NCBI RefSeq assembly: GCF_007954585.1
Contig: NZ_CP042382.1
Location: forward strand, 2,542,001-2,606,000
From: Pistricoccus aurantiacus
Lineage (GTDB): Bacteria > Pseudomonadota > Gammaproteobacteria > Pseudomonadales > Halomonadaceae
Length of the DNA stretch: 64,000 nt
Reading direction: 5' to 3'
Part shown: piece by piece, positions 38,483 through 48,102 of the stretch
How positions within the stretch are numbered: position 1 is the stretch's first letter
Layout of the letters: every line of letters starts with the position of its first letter
Program-made: the position numbers and the translations under genes
Notes under the pieces: generated by a model
Told to the model about the DNA's origin: nothing
The model's input: the letters and a program-made list of their open reading frames with translations, nothing else
Database searches by the model: none

Positions 38483-40064
38483 CAGCGTTACCTGCAGTTT
38501 TTTGATGAAACCGTAAAGGCGGAATCGGTTCAGCTTCGTGATCAGGGCAGTCCAGATTGAAATGCAGGCCGCGAGACTCCCGTCGCGACATGGCGGCTTC
38601 TATCGTCAGGCGGCCCAAGGCGATTGCCTGACGCAGTTGCATCAATGCCGCGCTTGGCGCGCAGGCGTTCCAACGCTGGTTGCAGTCGTTTTCCAGTGTC
38701 ATCAACTCCGTTACGGCCTGATTGAGCCCGGCATCGTCTCGAACGATGCCGACTCGAGTCGTCATTATTCGGCGTAATCGCTCCAGGGCATTAGCCAACT
38801 GGACCGGGACAGCCCTGGAGCCGCAAGCCAAGCGTAACGGCGGAATCGGGCTATCAATGCAGGGGTCAACAGTCCGAAGGCATCTTGCGGCGGCATGAGC
38901 AAATACCAGGCATTCCAGCAAAGAGTTGCTGGCCATGCGGTTGGCGCCGTGCAGCCCGGTATAGGATACTTCGCCGATAGCATGAAGATGCGGCACGGCG
39001 GTCTTGCCGTTGAAGTCGATGACGATACCACCACAGCTGTAGTGAGCCGCGGGTACGACAGGAATGGGTTGTCGGGCGATATCGATACCGCGACCCAAGC
39101 AGTGCTGCCTGATGGTGGGGAAAAGATGCTCTATTTCCCGCTTCGGCAGATGCGTGATATCAAGCAATACATGCGACGCGCCGCTTTCCCGTAATTGAGC
39201 GTCGATCGCACGCGCCACGATGTCCCTGGGAGCCAGTTCGCCCCGTGGATCGATGTCCGGCATGAAACGTCGTCCGCTCAAATCGCGCAGAATACCTCCT
39301 TCGCCGCGCACCGCCTCGCTGATCAGGAAAGGCGGTCTGTCGGGATCATAAAGACAGGTAGGGTGAAACTGCTGAAACTCGAGATTGGCCAGTTCCGCAC
39401 CGATGTCGAACGCCATCATCATACCTTCGCCGCAGGCGGGATACGGGCTGGTAGCATGTTGGTAAAGGCCGCTGGCGCCGCCAGTGGCGAGCACCGTATC
39501 CTGAGCTCGGAGTTCGTGAACACGCTCCTGTGCATCCAGGCAGTAAGCACCACGACATTGCCCTCGCACATCGCCTATCAGCGCGATCGCGGTCAGTCGA
39601 TCTTCAAGCGTGATCAGGGGATGCGCCTTGACTTGCGACAGTAGCGTTTCGATGACGGCACTGCCGGTGGCATCCGCAGCGTGAATCACTCGTCGCGCGC
39701 CATGGCCTCCTTCACGGGTCAAGTGATAAGGATAGGTTGCTTCGTCGCTTTCGTTCGCGGTAAAAGGTACGCCCAGCTCGAGAAGCCATTCGATCGCACG
39801 AGGGCCGTGTTCGACGGTAAACCGCACGGCGGCTTCATCGCAAAGACCATCGCCGGCTATCAGCGTATCTCTTACATGATCCGCGATACTGTCCTGGGGG
39901 GACAGCACCGCCGCGATGCCTCCCTGAGCCCAGCGGCTGGCACCACGGTCATCATCGAAAGGCCGCAGCAAGGTAACCTTGCGCGTTGCGGCGGTTTCCA
40001 GGGCGAGAGCGAGGCCGGCGATACCACCGCCAACGATCAAGAGGTCGTGAGAATTAGCACTCAA
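38472..40064 (-). CDS. nadB: L-aspartate oxidase
   Basis: A flavoenzyme that oxidises aspartate to iminoaspartate, the first step of de novo NAD synthesis. The 530 residues have the dinucleotide motif VGGGIAGLALALE near the N terminus, the RGASRWAQGGIAAVL flavin region, active-site segments (TREGGHGARRVIHAAD and HFSCGG-type HYSCGGIVID) and GLHGANRMASNSLLECLVF. It is convergent with ygfX (11-bp overlap at the ends) and its ATG overlaps the stop of the membrane-protein gene upstream. The sdhE-ygfX-nadB neighbourhood is common in this class. Confidence 0.96.
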   Translation of the reverse strand: MSANSHDLLIVGGGIAGLALALETAATRKVTLLRPFDDDRGASRWAQGGIAAVLSPQDSIADHVRDTLIAGDGLCDEAAVRFTVEHGPRAIEWLLELGVPFTANESDEATYPYHLTREGGHGARRVIHAADATGSAVIETLLSQVKAHPLITLEDRLTAIALIGDVRGQCRGAYCLDAQERVHELRAQDTVLATGGASGLYQHATSPYPACGEGMMMAFDIGAELANLEFQQFHPTCLYDPDRPPFLISEAVRGEGGILRDLSGRRFMPDIDPRGELAPRDIVARAIDAQLRESGASHVLLDITHLPKREIEHLFPTIRQHCLGRGIDIARQPIPVVPAAHYSCGGIVIDFNGKTAVPHLHAIGEVSYTGLHGANRMASNSLLECLVFAHAAARCLRTVDPCIDSPIPPLRLACGSRAVPVQLANALERLRRIMTTRVGIVRDDAGLNQAVTELMTLENDCNQRWNACAPSAALMQLRQAIALGRLTIEAAMSRRESRGLHFNLDCPDHEAEPIPPLRFHQKTAGNAANT

Positions 40065-41203
40065 GGATCGAATCCTTTTGATTTGTTGTGGTATTCAACA
40101 GGCTGGCTTGCGATCAACTTGTGGCGTTTGGCGCGCCGTCGCAGGCGTCGGCTGGGCAAGCGGCGTATTCCGCCCAACTGCGAGATCAATTCCAAGCTAA
40201 GCCGATAGAGTTCGCGATTGAGCCATAGGTAGCCACCGGGGCTGAACAGCATTCGCCCTTCTTCGGTATTCGCCGAGGTGATCGCGTCCGCATGGCGCTG
40301 AAGGTCGAAAGGCTCGACCGTGATATCGATGTTCTGGCCGGTGCGAACCTGAAAGGCCAGGGTGCCCAGGGCCCGGGCCAGGTGGTGCTGTTGGTCGCGA
40401 AACCCCTTTAAGGACTTGATGCGTTCATAGCCGGCACGGGTATTCCAGAGGGTATTCAGCAAGAGTTCGACGGTAGAAAGCATTCGCCACTGGAGTGAAA
40501 GGATCTGCTCGAGCTCTTCGTGGCGCAGGCGACGTTCCCGCTCGATGGAGTCCATCAGACCCTGCTGCTTGATCAAGCGGCTGCCGATCTCACCGACCAG
40601 TTGCTTTGTATCAATATCCGCTGAAGTGCTGGCGCTGGTATGCGTATGGTAAAGACGAGCCAGTGTATCCAGGTTTTCCGCCAGCAGAAAGCGCAGCACG
40701 TCCGTTGCCTTTTGTGGAAGCAGTAATGCGGTGACTGCAATGCCCACGCTGGTTCCCAGCATGACGTTGAAGAATCGCCACAGTGCGATACTCAAGTCTT
40801 GCTGGCCATCTCCCACAACGACCAGCAGGCTGACGCAGAACATCAAGCCGCTGTAGACATATCGTGTAGTAAAGGTGATGCCCGTCGCGAGGGCAATACC
40901 GAGCAAGGCCCATCCTGCCACTACCAGATGCGGTGTACCTGGTATCAGCGTAATCAAGATTCCCCACAACGCCCCCAAAAGGGTTCCTAGCAAGCGCTGC
41001 CCGCCCTTGTCGAGAACGCCTCCGACATAGGGCAGGTTGTTCATGACCACCAGCGCGCTAAGCAAGGCCCAGACCGCGTGAGGAAAATTGAAAATCAGCA
41101 GTAAAGTGTAGGTAAGGGAGATCGCTACGGTGACACGGAGCACATGCAATTGATGGCGGTAGCGATAATTGAAGTAGGGGTCACGCAGGCGCGGCAGCAT
41201 CAT
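40061..41203 (-). CDS. FUSC-family (YccS/AaeB-like) inner-membrane protein
   Basis: A 380-residue protein with a cluster of about six transmembrane helices in the N-terminal half ([35 protein letters not shown], then the typical [18 protein letters not shown]), and a helical cytoplasmic domain. This fits the fusaric-acid/aromatic-acid exporter superfamily in a half-size form. I start at 41203, because the longer open frame runs back through two tRNA genes. Its stop overlaps the nadB ATG (ATGA), so the two genes are translationally coupled. The substrate is unknown. Confidence 0.82.
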   Translation of the reverse strand: MMLPRLRDPYFNYRYRHQLHVLRVTVAISLTYTLLLIFNFPHAVWALLSALVVMNNLPYVGGVLDKGGQRLLGTLLGALWGILITLIPGTPHLVVAGWALLGIALATGITFTTRYVYSGLMFCVSLLVVVGDGQQDLSIALWRFFNVMLGTSVGIAVTALLLPQKATDVLRFLLAENLDTLARLYHTHTSASTSADIDTKQLVGEIGSRLIKQQGLMDSIERERRLRHEELEQILSLQWRMLSTVELLLNTLWNTRAGYERIKSLKGFRDQQHHLARALGTLAFQVRTGQNIDITVEPFDLQRHADAITSANTEEGRMLFSPGGYLWLNRELYRLSLELISQLGGIRRLPSRRLRRRAKRHKLIASQPVEYHNKSKGFDP

Positions 41204-41256
41204 AACCGAATGAAGCCCCTTGCAAAAGGGCGGTGGCATCCAAGCCTTCGAAGCGC

Positions 41257-41343
41257 TGGTGCCCGGAGCCGGACTTGAACCGGCACGGTGTCGCCACCGA
41301 GGGATTTTAAGTCCCTTGCGTCTACCAATTTCGCCATCCGGGC
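41257..41343 (-). tRNA. tRNA-Leu (anticodon UAA)
   Basis: An 87-nt cloverleaf including an encoded CCA. It has the GCCCGGA acceptor, a GGGACTTAAAATCCC anticodon arm with TAA, the long class II variable arm (CGGTGGCGACACCG) and T-loop GTTCAAGTC. Third gene of the Gly-Cys-Leu operon, equivalent to E. coli glyW-cysT-leuZ. Confidence 0.97.
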
Positions 41344-41372
41344 GGGATTCGTTTAGAAAGACTGATAGGAAA

Positions 41373-41446
41373 TGGAGGCTGGAGTCGGAATCGAACCGGC
41401 GTACACGGAGTTGCAGTCCGCTGCATGACCACTCTGCCATCCAGCC
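41373..41446 (-). tRNA. tRNA-Cys (anticodon GCA)
   Basis: A 74-nt cloverleaf with encoded CCA, acceptor GGCTGGA, anticodon loop ACTGCAAC carrying GCA and T-loop GTTCGATTC. It lies 31 bp downstream of the tRNA-derived repeats and 29 bp upstream of tRNA-Leu. Confidence 0.97.
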
Positions 41447-41477
41447 TTATTAGGTCATAGTTGCTTATTTTGTGCTA

Positions 41478-41625
41478 TCTGGAGCGGAAAACGAGATTTG
41501 ATCGGACTGGCGTTCCAGCTCGCGACCCTCGCTTACTGCTCTTCACTTAAGTCTGGAGCGGGAAACGAGATTTGATCGGACTGGCGTTCCAGCTCGCGAC
41601 CCTCGCTTACTGCTCTTCACTTAAG
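41478..41625 (-). repeat. Two tandem 74-bp repeats carrying the 3' end of tRNA-Gly
   Basis: Units at 41552-41625 and 41478-41551, read on the minus strand, follow tRNA-Gly directly. Each ends with about 21 nt matching the last bases of tRNA-Gly (AATCTCGTTTCCCGCTCCA plus two), and also contains GCGAGGGTCGCGAG, the tRNA's anticodon-stem/variable/T-stem segment. Between them the T-loop is replaced by a longer insert with a small CTGG/CCAG hairpin. The second unit differs from the first by one base in the acceptor part (TTTTCC for TTTCCC). The layout is like the rtT repeats after E. coli tRNA-Tyr genes, which also contain a tRNA 3' end. Confidence 0.9.
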
Positions 41626-41627
41626 TC

Positions 41628-41702
41628 TGGAGCGGGAAACGAGATTCGAACTCGCGACCCTCGCCTTGGCAAGGCGATGCTCTACCACTGAGCTATTCCC
41701 GC
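41628..41702 (-). tRNA. tRNA-Gly (anticodon GCC)
   Basis: A 75-nt cloverleaf with encoded CCA, acceptor GCGGGAA, anticodon arm CGCCTTGCCAAGGCG carrying GCC, and T-arm GCGAGTTCGAATCTCGT. First gene of the tRNA operon, directly behind a consensus promoter and upstream of the tandem repeats derived from its own 3' half. Confidence 0.97.
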
Positions 41703-41717
41703 TCGACTCGGGTGTGA

Positions 41718-41745
41718 ATTATACGGTTGGGTCGGTGTTTGTCAA
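41718..41745 (-). promoter_or_regulatory. Consensus sigma-70 promoter of the tRNA operon
   Basis: On the minus strand TTGACA (41745-41740) and TATAAT (41723-41718), both perfect, are separated by 16 bp and lie 15 bp before the tRNA-Gly 5' end. This is a very strong promoter, as usual for stable RNA. Confidence 0.9.
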
Positions 41746-41779
41746 TCGCTTATCGGAAAAGTGTCCGTATGGCGATAGC

Positions 41780-42328
41780 TTACATTCCACGGCTCAGATG
41801 CGGCCAGGCAGCGCGTAAATACTGCAGCATGGACCACAGGGTCAGCGCTGCGGCGACATACAGAGTAATTACCCCCAACTGCGCGATCGGTGTGCCCGGG
41901 GCGAATCCCAGCAGCAGTAAAATCGCAATCATCTGTAGGGTAGTCTTGACCTTGCCGATCCAGGAAACCGCTACCAGGCCTCGATTGCCCATTTCCGCCA
42001 TCCACTCCCTGAGCGCTGAAATCACGATTTCACGTCCGATGATCACCAGAGCAGGGAGCGTCAACCAAGGCGTATCGAAGCGCTCGATCAGCAAGGCCAA
42101 CGCCACCACAACCATCAGCTTGTCCGCCACCGGATCGAGAAAAGCGCCAAAAGGGGTGCTCTGATTCCAGCGGCGGGCCAGAAAACCATCGAGCCAATCC
42201 GTCAGGGCGGCCAGACCGAACAATCCCGCGGCCAGCAGCAAGCTCCAGTTGTAAGGTAAATAGAACACCATCACCAGCAGCGGGATGAATGCAATACGCG
42301 CAAGGGTCAGGAGATTAGGGATGTTCAT
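41780..42328 (-). CDS. pgsA: CDP-diacylglycerol-glycerol-3-phosphate 3-phosphatidyltransferase
   Basis: Makes phosphatidylglycerol phosphate in the inner membrane. From the ATG at 42328 ([12 protein letters not shown], the family's typical start) the protein has 182 residues with several helices and the CDP-alcohol phosphotransferase motif: [13 protein letters not shown] followed by [10 protein letters not shown], giving the DGxxAR, G, D and D pattern. Translation from the upstream ATG at 42394 would overlap uvrC and is unlikely. The order uvrC-pgsA-tRNA-Gly is conserved in the class. Confidence 0.95.
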   Translation of the reverse strand: MNIPNLLTLARIAFIPLLVMVFYLPYNWSLLLAAGLFGLAALTDWLDGFLARRWNQSTPFGAFLDPVADKLMVVVALALLIERFDTPWLTLPALVIIGREIVISALREWMAEMGNRGLVAVSWIGKVKTTLQMIAILLLLGFAPGTPIAQLGVITLYVAAALTLWSMLQYLRAAWPHLSRGM

Positions 42329-42390
42329 GAAAGCGCCGCTTTTCCTAGCTGATGAGTCGAAAGATGCCATTCTATGCGCAGCGCCGAGGA

Positions 42391-44205
42391 TCATCCATGC
42401 AGCGCTTGATGAATCTTGATTGCCAGGCTCTTGCTGATGCCGGGAGCGCGAGCCAATTCGTCTTGGCTGGCTTGACGTATTTCCTGCAGGCCGCCGAAGA
42501 AACGCAGCAGTTCTCGGCGTCGCTTTGGGCCGATCCCTGGAATCGCTTGCAGCGTTGAAGTGCGTCGAGTCTTGTCGCGCTGAGCTCGATGACCGGCAAT
42601 CGCGTAGCGGTGTGATTCATCGCGTATGTATTGAATCAGATGCAGGGCAGGGGAGCTGCCTTCCAGCGTCAAGGTGCGTGCGGTAGTCTCGACGAAAAGG
42701 GTTTCCAGACCCGGTTTCCGCGTGGTCCCCTTGGCCACACCCAGCAGCATGATATCAGTAATCCCTAATTCCTCGAACACCTCTCGCGCCAAGTTGAGCT
42801 GCCCCTTGCCGCCGTCCACCAATAGGATATCTGGCTTTTTACCGTCCCCTTGAATCAGGCGCTTGAATCGCCGGGTCAACGCCTGGCGCATGGCCGCATA
42901 GTCATCCCCGGCCGCGACGCCTTCGATGTTGAAGCGACGATAGTCCGACTTGACCGGTCCAGATTGATCGAACACCACGCAGGATGCCACCGTCGCTTCG
43001 CCGTGACTATGGCTGATATCGAAACATTCCAGGCGCTCCGGTACGGTCTCGAGATCCAAGGCTTCACGCAAGGTATTGAAACGCTTGGTCAGCTGCGCCT
43101 GGCTGGCGAGCTGAGCGGCCAGCTGCTGTTCCGCGTTGGTCGTGGCGAGTTCCTGCCATTTGGCACGATGGCCGCGAACCTTATGGGCCACGCGGATATG
43201 CTTGCCGGCGCGCGCGCTCAGCACCTGCTGAAGCAGCGATTCTTCCGGCAAGCCGTGAGAAGTAATGATTTCCGCAGCGGGGTCGCGGTTCTGACCCAGA
43301 TAGAACTGACTGACGAACTCGCCGAGCAAAGCGGGGGGTTCCAGGTCCAGGCCGTTTTGCGGCTGGTGATGACGCGCGCCCAGCATGCGGCCCTGACGCA
43401 CGGTCAGCACGGAAATACATAGGGCCCCGGGGCGTTCCGCCAAGGCAAAGACATCCGCGTCGCCGCCTTCGGTATCGACGAATTGACGCCGCTGCAGGCG
43501 GCGAAGCTGCTGGATACGATCGCGCAGCTGCGCCGCCTCCTCGAAATTCAACGCCTCACTGGCCGCTTCCATGTCCCTGCTGAGCTGATCGGTGACCTGG
43601 TCGCTCTTGTCCTCCAGGCACATGATCGCGTTGTTCAAGTCCCGCTGGTATTCCTCCTGGCTGATATAGCCGACACAAGGCGCGCTGCAACGGTCGATCT
43701 GATACTGCAGGCAGGGTCGGCTGCGATGGGCAAAGACCGTATCCTCGCAGTTACGGATATGAAAGATCTTCTGCATCAGGGACAAACTTTCCCGCACTGC
43801 GCCGCTGCTGGGGTAGGGACCCAGGTAGCGGCCATCGTCCCGGCGCTTGCGGGCGCGCTTGTATTCCAGGGCAGGGTAGGGATGGCGGTCGCTGGCAAAC
43901 ACGAAGGGATAGGATTTGTCGTCCCGCAGCAAAATGTTGTAGGGCGGTCGTAGCTCCTTGATCAACGTTTGTTCCAGGAGCAACGCCTCGGTTTCGCTGC
44001 GGGTGATCGTGACCTGTATGTCCGCGATACGCGATACCAAGGCTTGAGTCTTGGCGTTCAGCGCGCCGCGAAAATAGCTGGCCAATCGCGCCTTGAGGCG
44101 CTTGGCCTTGCCGATGTACAGCGTATCGCCGGCGGCATCGAACATGCGATAGACCCCCGGGGATTCGCTGACCGTGCTGAGAAACTTCTTAGGATCAAAG
44201 CTCAT
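42391..44205 (-). CDS. uvrC: UvrABC excinuclease subunit C
   Basis: Makes both incisions during nucleotide excision repair. The 604 residues contain an N-terminal GIY-YIG nuclease ([21 protein letters not shown]), the Cys-rich [19 protein letters not shown], a UVR domain binding UvrB ([20 protein letters not shown], about 205-230), an RNase H-like second nuclease ([19 protein letters not shown] and [12 protein letters not shown]), and a C-terminal tandem HhH ([21 protein letters not shown]). It is complete and precedes pgsA. Confidence 0.97.
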   Translation of the reverse strand: MSFDPKKFLSTVSESPGVYRMFDAAGDTLYIGKAKRLKARLASYFRGALNAKTQALVSRIADIQVTITRSETEALLLEQTLIKELRPPYNILLRDDKSYPFVFASDRHPYPALEYKRARKRRDDGRYLGPYPSSGAVRESLSLMQKIFHIRNCEDTVFAHRSRPCLQYQIDRCSAPCVGYISQEEYQRDLNNAIMCLEDKSDQVTDQLSRDMEAASEALNFEEAAQLRDRIQQLRRLQRRQFVDTEGGDADVFALAERPGALCISVLTVRQGRMLGARHHQPQNGLDLEPPALLGEFVSQFYLGQNRDPAAEIITSHGLPEESLLQQVLSARAGKHIRVAHKVRGHRAKWQELATTNAEQQLAAQLASQAQLTKRFNTLREALDLETVPERLECFDISHSHGEATVASCVVFDQSGPVKSDYRRFNIEGVAAGDDYAAMRQALTRRFKRLIQGDGKKPDILLVDGGKGQLNLAREVFEELGITDIMLLGVAKGTTRKPGLETLFVETTARTLTLEGSSPALHLIQYIRDESHRYAIAGHRAQRDKTRRTSTLQAIPGIGPKRRRELLRFFGGLQEIRQASQDELARAPGISKSLAIKIHQALHG

Positions 44206-44212
44206 GACGAAA

Positions 44213-45133
44213 TCAGCTTTCGACTCTGCCCAGCATCAGAAATTCCAGCAGCGCCTTCTGTGCATGCAGGCGGTTGCCGGCCTCTTGCCAGACCGCGGCG
44301 CGGGGATCGTCGAGTAGCGTTTCACTGATCTCCTCGCCGCGGTGGGCGGGCAGGCAATGCAGGAACAGCACGTTCTCGCCGGCCTGATCCAGCATGGCTT
44401 CATCAACCTGGAAGCCGGCGAAGTCCGCTTCCCGTTTGGCCTGTTCCTCTTCCTGACCCATGGAGGCCCACACGTCCGTGGTAATCAGATCCGCGTTCTT
44501 TGCGGCTTGCTGCGGATCGCGCATCAGCGTGACGCGGTCGCCGGCGGCGGCGGCGATGCCCGGATTCGGGTCATAGCCTTCCGGACAGCAGATACGCAGC
44601 TTGAAATCGAACTGGCGGGCGGCGTTGATCCAGGAATGACACATGTTGTTGCCATCGCCGATCCATACTGCGGTACGCCCTTTTACCCAGCCGCGACGCT
44701 CGGTCCAGGTCATGATATCCGCCAACAGCTGGCAGGGGTGATAGTCGTCCGAGAGCGCATTGATCACCGGCACCTGACTGGCCCGGGCGAAGGCTTCCAG
44801 ACCTTCGTGAGAGAAGGTGCGAATCATTACCGCATCGACCATTTCCGACAGCACCCGGGCGGTATCCTCCACCGGCTCGCCTCGGCCAAGCTGGGTGTCA
44901 CGGGGGGAAAGAAACATCGCGTGCCCCCCGAACTGGGCCATGGCGGTCTCGAAGGACACTCGCGTACGGGTCGAGGATTTCTCGAAGATCATCGCCAGGG
45001 TGCGATTGGCAAACGGCGTGTAGGTAGGCCCATGAGTCTTGAGGCCGTTCTTGATGCTGATGGCTCGGTTTATCAGGTAATCGAGTTCGTCCGTCGAGAA
45101 ATCCAGCAAGGTCAGAAAATGGCGTGTCGCCAT
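44213..45133 (-). CDS. argF: Ornithine carbamoyltransferase
   Basis: Combines carbamoyl phosphate with ornithine to give citrulline in arginine synthesis. The start at 45133 ([12 protein letters not shown]), preceded by GGAGAG, gives 306 residues. The carbamoyl phosphate loop is [22 protein letters not shown] and [12 protein letters not shown] are the other active-site motifs. argG lies 1.4 kb away on the other strand, so two arginine genes are grouped here but not in one operon. Confidence 0.97.
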   Translation of the reverse strand: MATRHFLTLLDFSTDELDYLINRAISIKNGLKTHGPTYTPFANRTLAMIFEKSSTRTRVSFETAMAQFGGHAMFLSPRDTQLGRGEPVEDTARVLSEMVDAVMIRTFSHEGLEAFARASQVPVINALSDDYHPCQLLADIMTWTERRGWVKGRTAVWIGDGNNMCHSWINAARQFDFKLRICCPEGYDPNPGIAAAAGDRVTLMRDPQQAAKNADLITTDVWASMGQEEEQAKREADFAGFQVDEAMLDQAGENVLFLHCLPAHRGEEISETLLDDPRAAVWQEAGNRLHAQKALLEFLMLGRVES

Positions 45134-45316
45134 GGGTGTCACTCTCCGCGCAAAAACTCCCATCCTAGCTAGCCGTTGAGATTGGCGCAATTGACGTTCG
45201 GCTTCGCCGTCCCCATGGTAGGAAACACGCGACTCTTCTATTGGGCGGCTGTATTCACACAGCATCCTCAGTAGAATAGATACCGAACCTACTCTCCTCC
45301 GACAAAAGGATTCTCA

Positions 45317-45664
45317 ATGAGCACCACTCTCGAGAACATTCAGAAGCAGATCAGCGAAAATCCCATCCTGATCTACATGAAAGGCACCCCTCAACTACCC
45401 CAGTGCGGCTTTTCCGCGCAAACCGTACAGGCGCTGATGTCCTGCGGCGAGCGTTTCGCCTTCGTCAATATCCTCGACAACCCGGATATTCGCAGCGAAT
45501 TGCCCAAATACGCCAACTGGCCGACTTTCCCGCAGTTGTGGGTGGAAGGCGAACTGGTGGGCGGTTGCGATATCGTCGTCGAGATGTACCAGAATGGCGA
45601 ACTGGAGCCGTTGATCAAGGAGGCGGCTCAGCGAGCCAGTGCTCAGCAGCCCCAAGACGAATAA
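45317..45664 (+). CDS. grxD: Monothiol glutaredoxin (Grx4/GrxD type)
   Basis: A CGFS-type glutaredoxin that carries and delivers [2Fe-2S] clusters with glutathione and BolA-like partners. The 115 residues include YMKGTPQLPQCGFSAQTV with the single active cysteine, the TFPQLWVEGELVGGCDI cis-Pro/glutathione site and the final helix. It is divergent from argF and convergent with rnt (28-bp gap). Confidence 0.96.
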   Translation: MSTTLENIQKQISENPILIYMKGTPQLPQCGFSAQTVQALMSCGERFAFVNILDNPDIRSELPKYANWPTFPQLWVEGELVGGCDIVVEMYQNGELEPLIKEAAQRASAQQPQDE

Positions 45665-45692
45665 GCGAAATCATCAAAAAACGTGGGCAGGG

Positions 45693-46358
45693 TCAATCTT
45701 CCTCCATGCCTTGCTCACGTAGCGCCAACTGCCAACCTCCTAGATCCTTAAAGCGATTCACCATGGCGCAGAACAGCTCCGCGGTGCGCTCTGTGTCGTA
45801 GCGAGCGGTGTGCGCCGCTGCGTTATCGAACTCGATACCCGCGGCGCGACAGGCTCTGGCCAGTACCGTCTGACCATAGACCAGGCCTGCCAGCGATGCG
45901 GTATCGAAACTCGAGAAAGGGTGAAAAGGGTTGCGCTTGATGCCGTTGCGCTCGATGGCGGCATTGAGAAAACCATGATCGAAGGCGGCGTTGTGGCCGA
46001 CCAGGATGGCTCGAGTGCAATTATTGGCCTTGATCGCCTTGCGAATCGGATGAAAGATTTCCTTGATGGCCTCGCCTTCGCTGACCGCGGTTTGCCGACG
46101 CAGCGCGGAATCCAGCCGGATGCCGGTGAAATCCAGCGCGGACTGTTCGATATTGGCTCCCTCGAAGGGATTGATATTGAAGGAAAACGTTTCATCCGAC
46201 AGCAGGTTGCCTTCGTTGTCCATGCTCAGAGTGACCGCAGCGATCTCTAGTATGGCGTCCCGTTTGGCATCGAATCCGCCGGTTTCCATATCCACCACCA
46301 CGGGCAGATAACTGCGAAAACGTCGCGCCATCATCTCCCGGGCACTCGCTTCGAGCAT
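45693..46358 (-). CDS. rnt: Ribonuclease T
   Basis: A DEDDh 3'-5' exoribonuclease that trims tRNA and other stable RNA 3' ends. The catalytic residues are visible: D and E in VVVDMETGGFD, D in LVGHNAAFDHGFLN, and H and D in AHTARYDTERTAELF. I prefer the ATG at 46358, which has GGAG 6 nt upstream (221 residues); an ATG four codons earlier at 46370 overlaps that ribosome site. E. coli RNase T has 215 residues and is likewise encoded next to grxD. Confidence 0.95.
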   Translation of the reverse strand: MLEASAREMMARRFRSYLPVVVDMETGGFDAKRDAILEIAAVTLSMDNEGNLLSDETFSFNINPFEGANIEQSALDFTGIRLDSALRRQTAVSEGEAIKEIFHPIRKAIKANNCTRAILVGHNAAFDHGFLNAAIERNGIKRNPFHPFSSFDTASLAGLVYGQTVLARACRAAGIEFDNAAAHTARYDTERTAELFCAMVNRFKDLGGWQLALREQGMEED

Positions 46359-46558
46359 GTATCTCTCCATTACCGTTGAGGGGTGTCCGACGCGAGAAAT
46401 ATTATCAGCTTTATCACGTTGGCGCCGTGGCGAAATCGTTTTCGGTTTCAGCCGCCCCGGTATTCCGAGCGCACTGACGACGCTATACTGTAGTGCTATT
46501 GAACTACCGACATACTTATACCCCGCGAACTACCGATACGTTAACCAAGGAGTTTGGA

Positions 46559-47779
46559 ATGTCCGATGTCAAGAAGGTCGTGCTCGCCTATTCCGGCGGC
46601 CTAGATACTTCCGTGATCGTCAAGTGGCTGCAGGAAACCTACGATTGCGAGGTGGTGACGTTCACGGCGGACATCGGGCAGGGAGAAGAGGTGGAGCCGG
46701 CGCGGTCCAAGGCACAGGCGCTGGGAGTCAAGGAAATCTACATCGAGGATCTGCGCGAGGAATTCGTGCGGGACTACGTTTATCCGATGTTTCGCGCCAA
46801 CACCATCTACGAAGGGGAGTATCTGCTGGGTACTTCCATCGCTCGCCCCTTGATCGCCAAGCGCCTGATCGAGATCGCCAATGAAACCGGCGCCGACGCC
46901 ATCTCTCACGGCGCCACCGGCAAGGGCAACGATCAGGTGCGTTTCGAACTGGGCGCCTACGCCTTGAAACCCGGGGTCAAGGTCATTGCCCCCTGGCGGG
47001 AGTGGGATCTCACCTCTCGCGAAACGCTGATGGCCTACTGCGAGAAGCATGATATTCCGGTGGATTACTCCAAGAGCAAGAAGAAATCTCCGTATTCCAT
47101 GGATGCCAATCTTCTGCACATCTCCTACGAAGGCGGCATTCTCGAGGACCCTTGGATGGAAGCCGAGGAGGACATGTGGCGCTGGAGCGTCTCCCCGGAA
47201 GCTGCCCCGGACCAGCCCACCTACATCGAACTGAGCTTCGAGAAAGGCGATATTGTCGCCATCGACGGCGAGTCCCTGGAGCCCCACGAAGTGCTGGCCA
47301 AGCTCAACCAGTTGGGCGGCGACAACGGCATCGGGCGTCTGGATATCGTCGAGAACCGCTATGTGGGGATGAAGTCACGCGGCTGCTATGAAACCCCCGG
47401 GGGCACCATCATGTTGCGCGCCCACCGAGCCATCGAATCCTTGACCCTGGATCGCGAAGCCGCGCACCTCAAGGATGAGCTGATGCCCAGGTACGCCAAG
47501 GTGATCTACAACGGCTACTGGTGGAGCCCGGAGCGCAAGATGCTGCAGGCGGCCATCGATGCCACTCAGGAAAACGTCTGCGGTGTGGTGCGCATGAAAC
47601 TCTACAAGGGCAGCGCCACGGTAGTCGGTCGTAAGTCGGAGCAGTCCCTGTTCGATGAGTCCATTGCGACCTTCGAAGACGATGCCGGCGCCTACGACCA
47701 GAAGGATGCGGAAGGCTTCATCAAGCTCAATGCTCTGCGGCTACGTATCGCTGCCGGCAAGGGGCGAAAGGCTGACTGA
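46559..47779 (+). CDS. argG: Argininosuccinate synthase
   Basis: Joins citrulline and aspartate using ATP. The 406-residue protein starts at 46559 after AAGGAG and opens with the N-type ATP pyrophosphatase P-loop [18 protein letters not shown]. Further typical motifs are [37 protein letters not shown] and [15 protein letters not shown]. This is the shorter bacterial class rather than the E. coli 447-residue type. The hlyU-like gene follows 14 bp later. Confidence 0.97.
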   Translation: MSDVKKVVLAYSGGLDTSVIVKWLQETYDCEVVTFTADIGQGEEVEPARSKAQALGVKEIYIEDLREEFVRDYVYPMFRANTIYEGEYLLGTSIARPLIAKRLIEIANETGADAISHGATGKGNDQVRFELGAYALKPGVKVIAPWREWDLTSRETLMAYCEKHDIPVDYSKSKKKSPYSMDANLLHISYEGGILEDPWMEAEEDMWRWSVSPEAAPDQPTYIELSFEKGDIVAIDGESLEPHEVLAKLNQLGGDNGIGRLDIVENRYVGMKSRGCYETPGGTIMLRAHRAIESLTLDREAAHLKDELMPRYAKVIYNGYWWSPERKMLQAAIDATQENVCGVVRMKLYKGSATVVGRKSEQSLFDESIATFEDDAGAYDQKDAEGFIKLNALRLRIAAGKGRKAD

Positions 47780-47793
47780 GAGAGGGAAATGTC

Positions 47794-48084
47794 ATGCTCA
47801 AGCGTTTGATCGATGGTCTATTTCGCGGTGGCAATGTCAACGACGAAGAAATTCCCGCCACGCAATATCGCGACTACTTGATTACTCCTGATCCTCAGAG
47901 CGCCGGCGGCCAGTATCGAGTCAGCGGCTGGATTCGCAAACCGATAGAAGATGGGAAAACCCTGGAGCACCGTTTCGAGCGTTCGGATATGGTCGGTTCC
48001 CGTCAGGAATGCATCGACCTGACTATTCAGAAGTCCGAGCGCTTGATCGACGACCTTGGGGATCAGATATTCGAAAAACGCTAG
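47794..48084 (+). CDS. HlyU-family protein
   Basis: A 96-residue protein with the HlyU domain pattern (YRDYLITPDPQSAGGQYRVSGWI, then a central ERSDMVGSRQECIDLTIQKSERLIDDLGDQIF). It should not be confused with the ArsR-type Vibrio regulator of the same name; proteins of this family are small, acidic and of unclear function, though databases call them transcriptional activators. It follows argG by 14 bp and is probably co-transcribed. Confidence 0.8.
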   Translation: MLKRLIDGLFRGGNVNDEEIPATQYRDYLITPDPQSAGGQYRVSGWIRKPIEDGKTLEHRFERSDMVGSRQECIDLTIQKSERLIDDLGDQIFEKR

Positions 48085-48102
48085 CTGGCGGTAGGCGCTG
48101 AC

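Noticed and set aside
41204..41440. N-terminal extension of the FUSC-type frame
   Set aside because: It runs through tRNA-Leu and tRNA-Cys; the natural start is at 41203.
41478..41625. CRISPR-like array
   Set aside because: Only two units, adjacent without spacers, and built from tRNA-Gly sequence.
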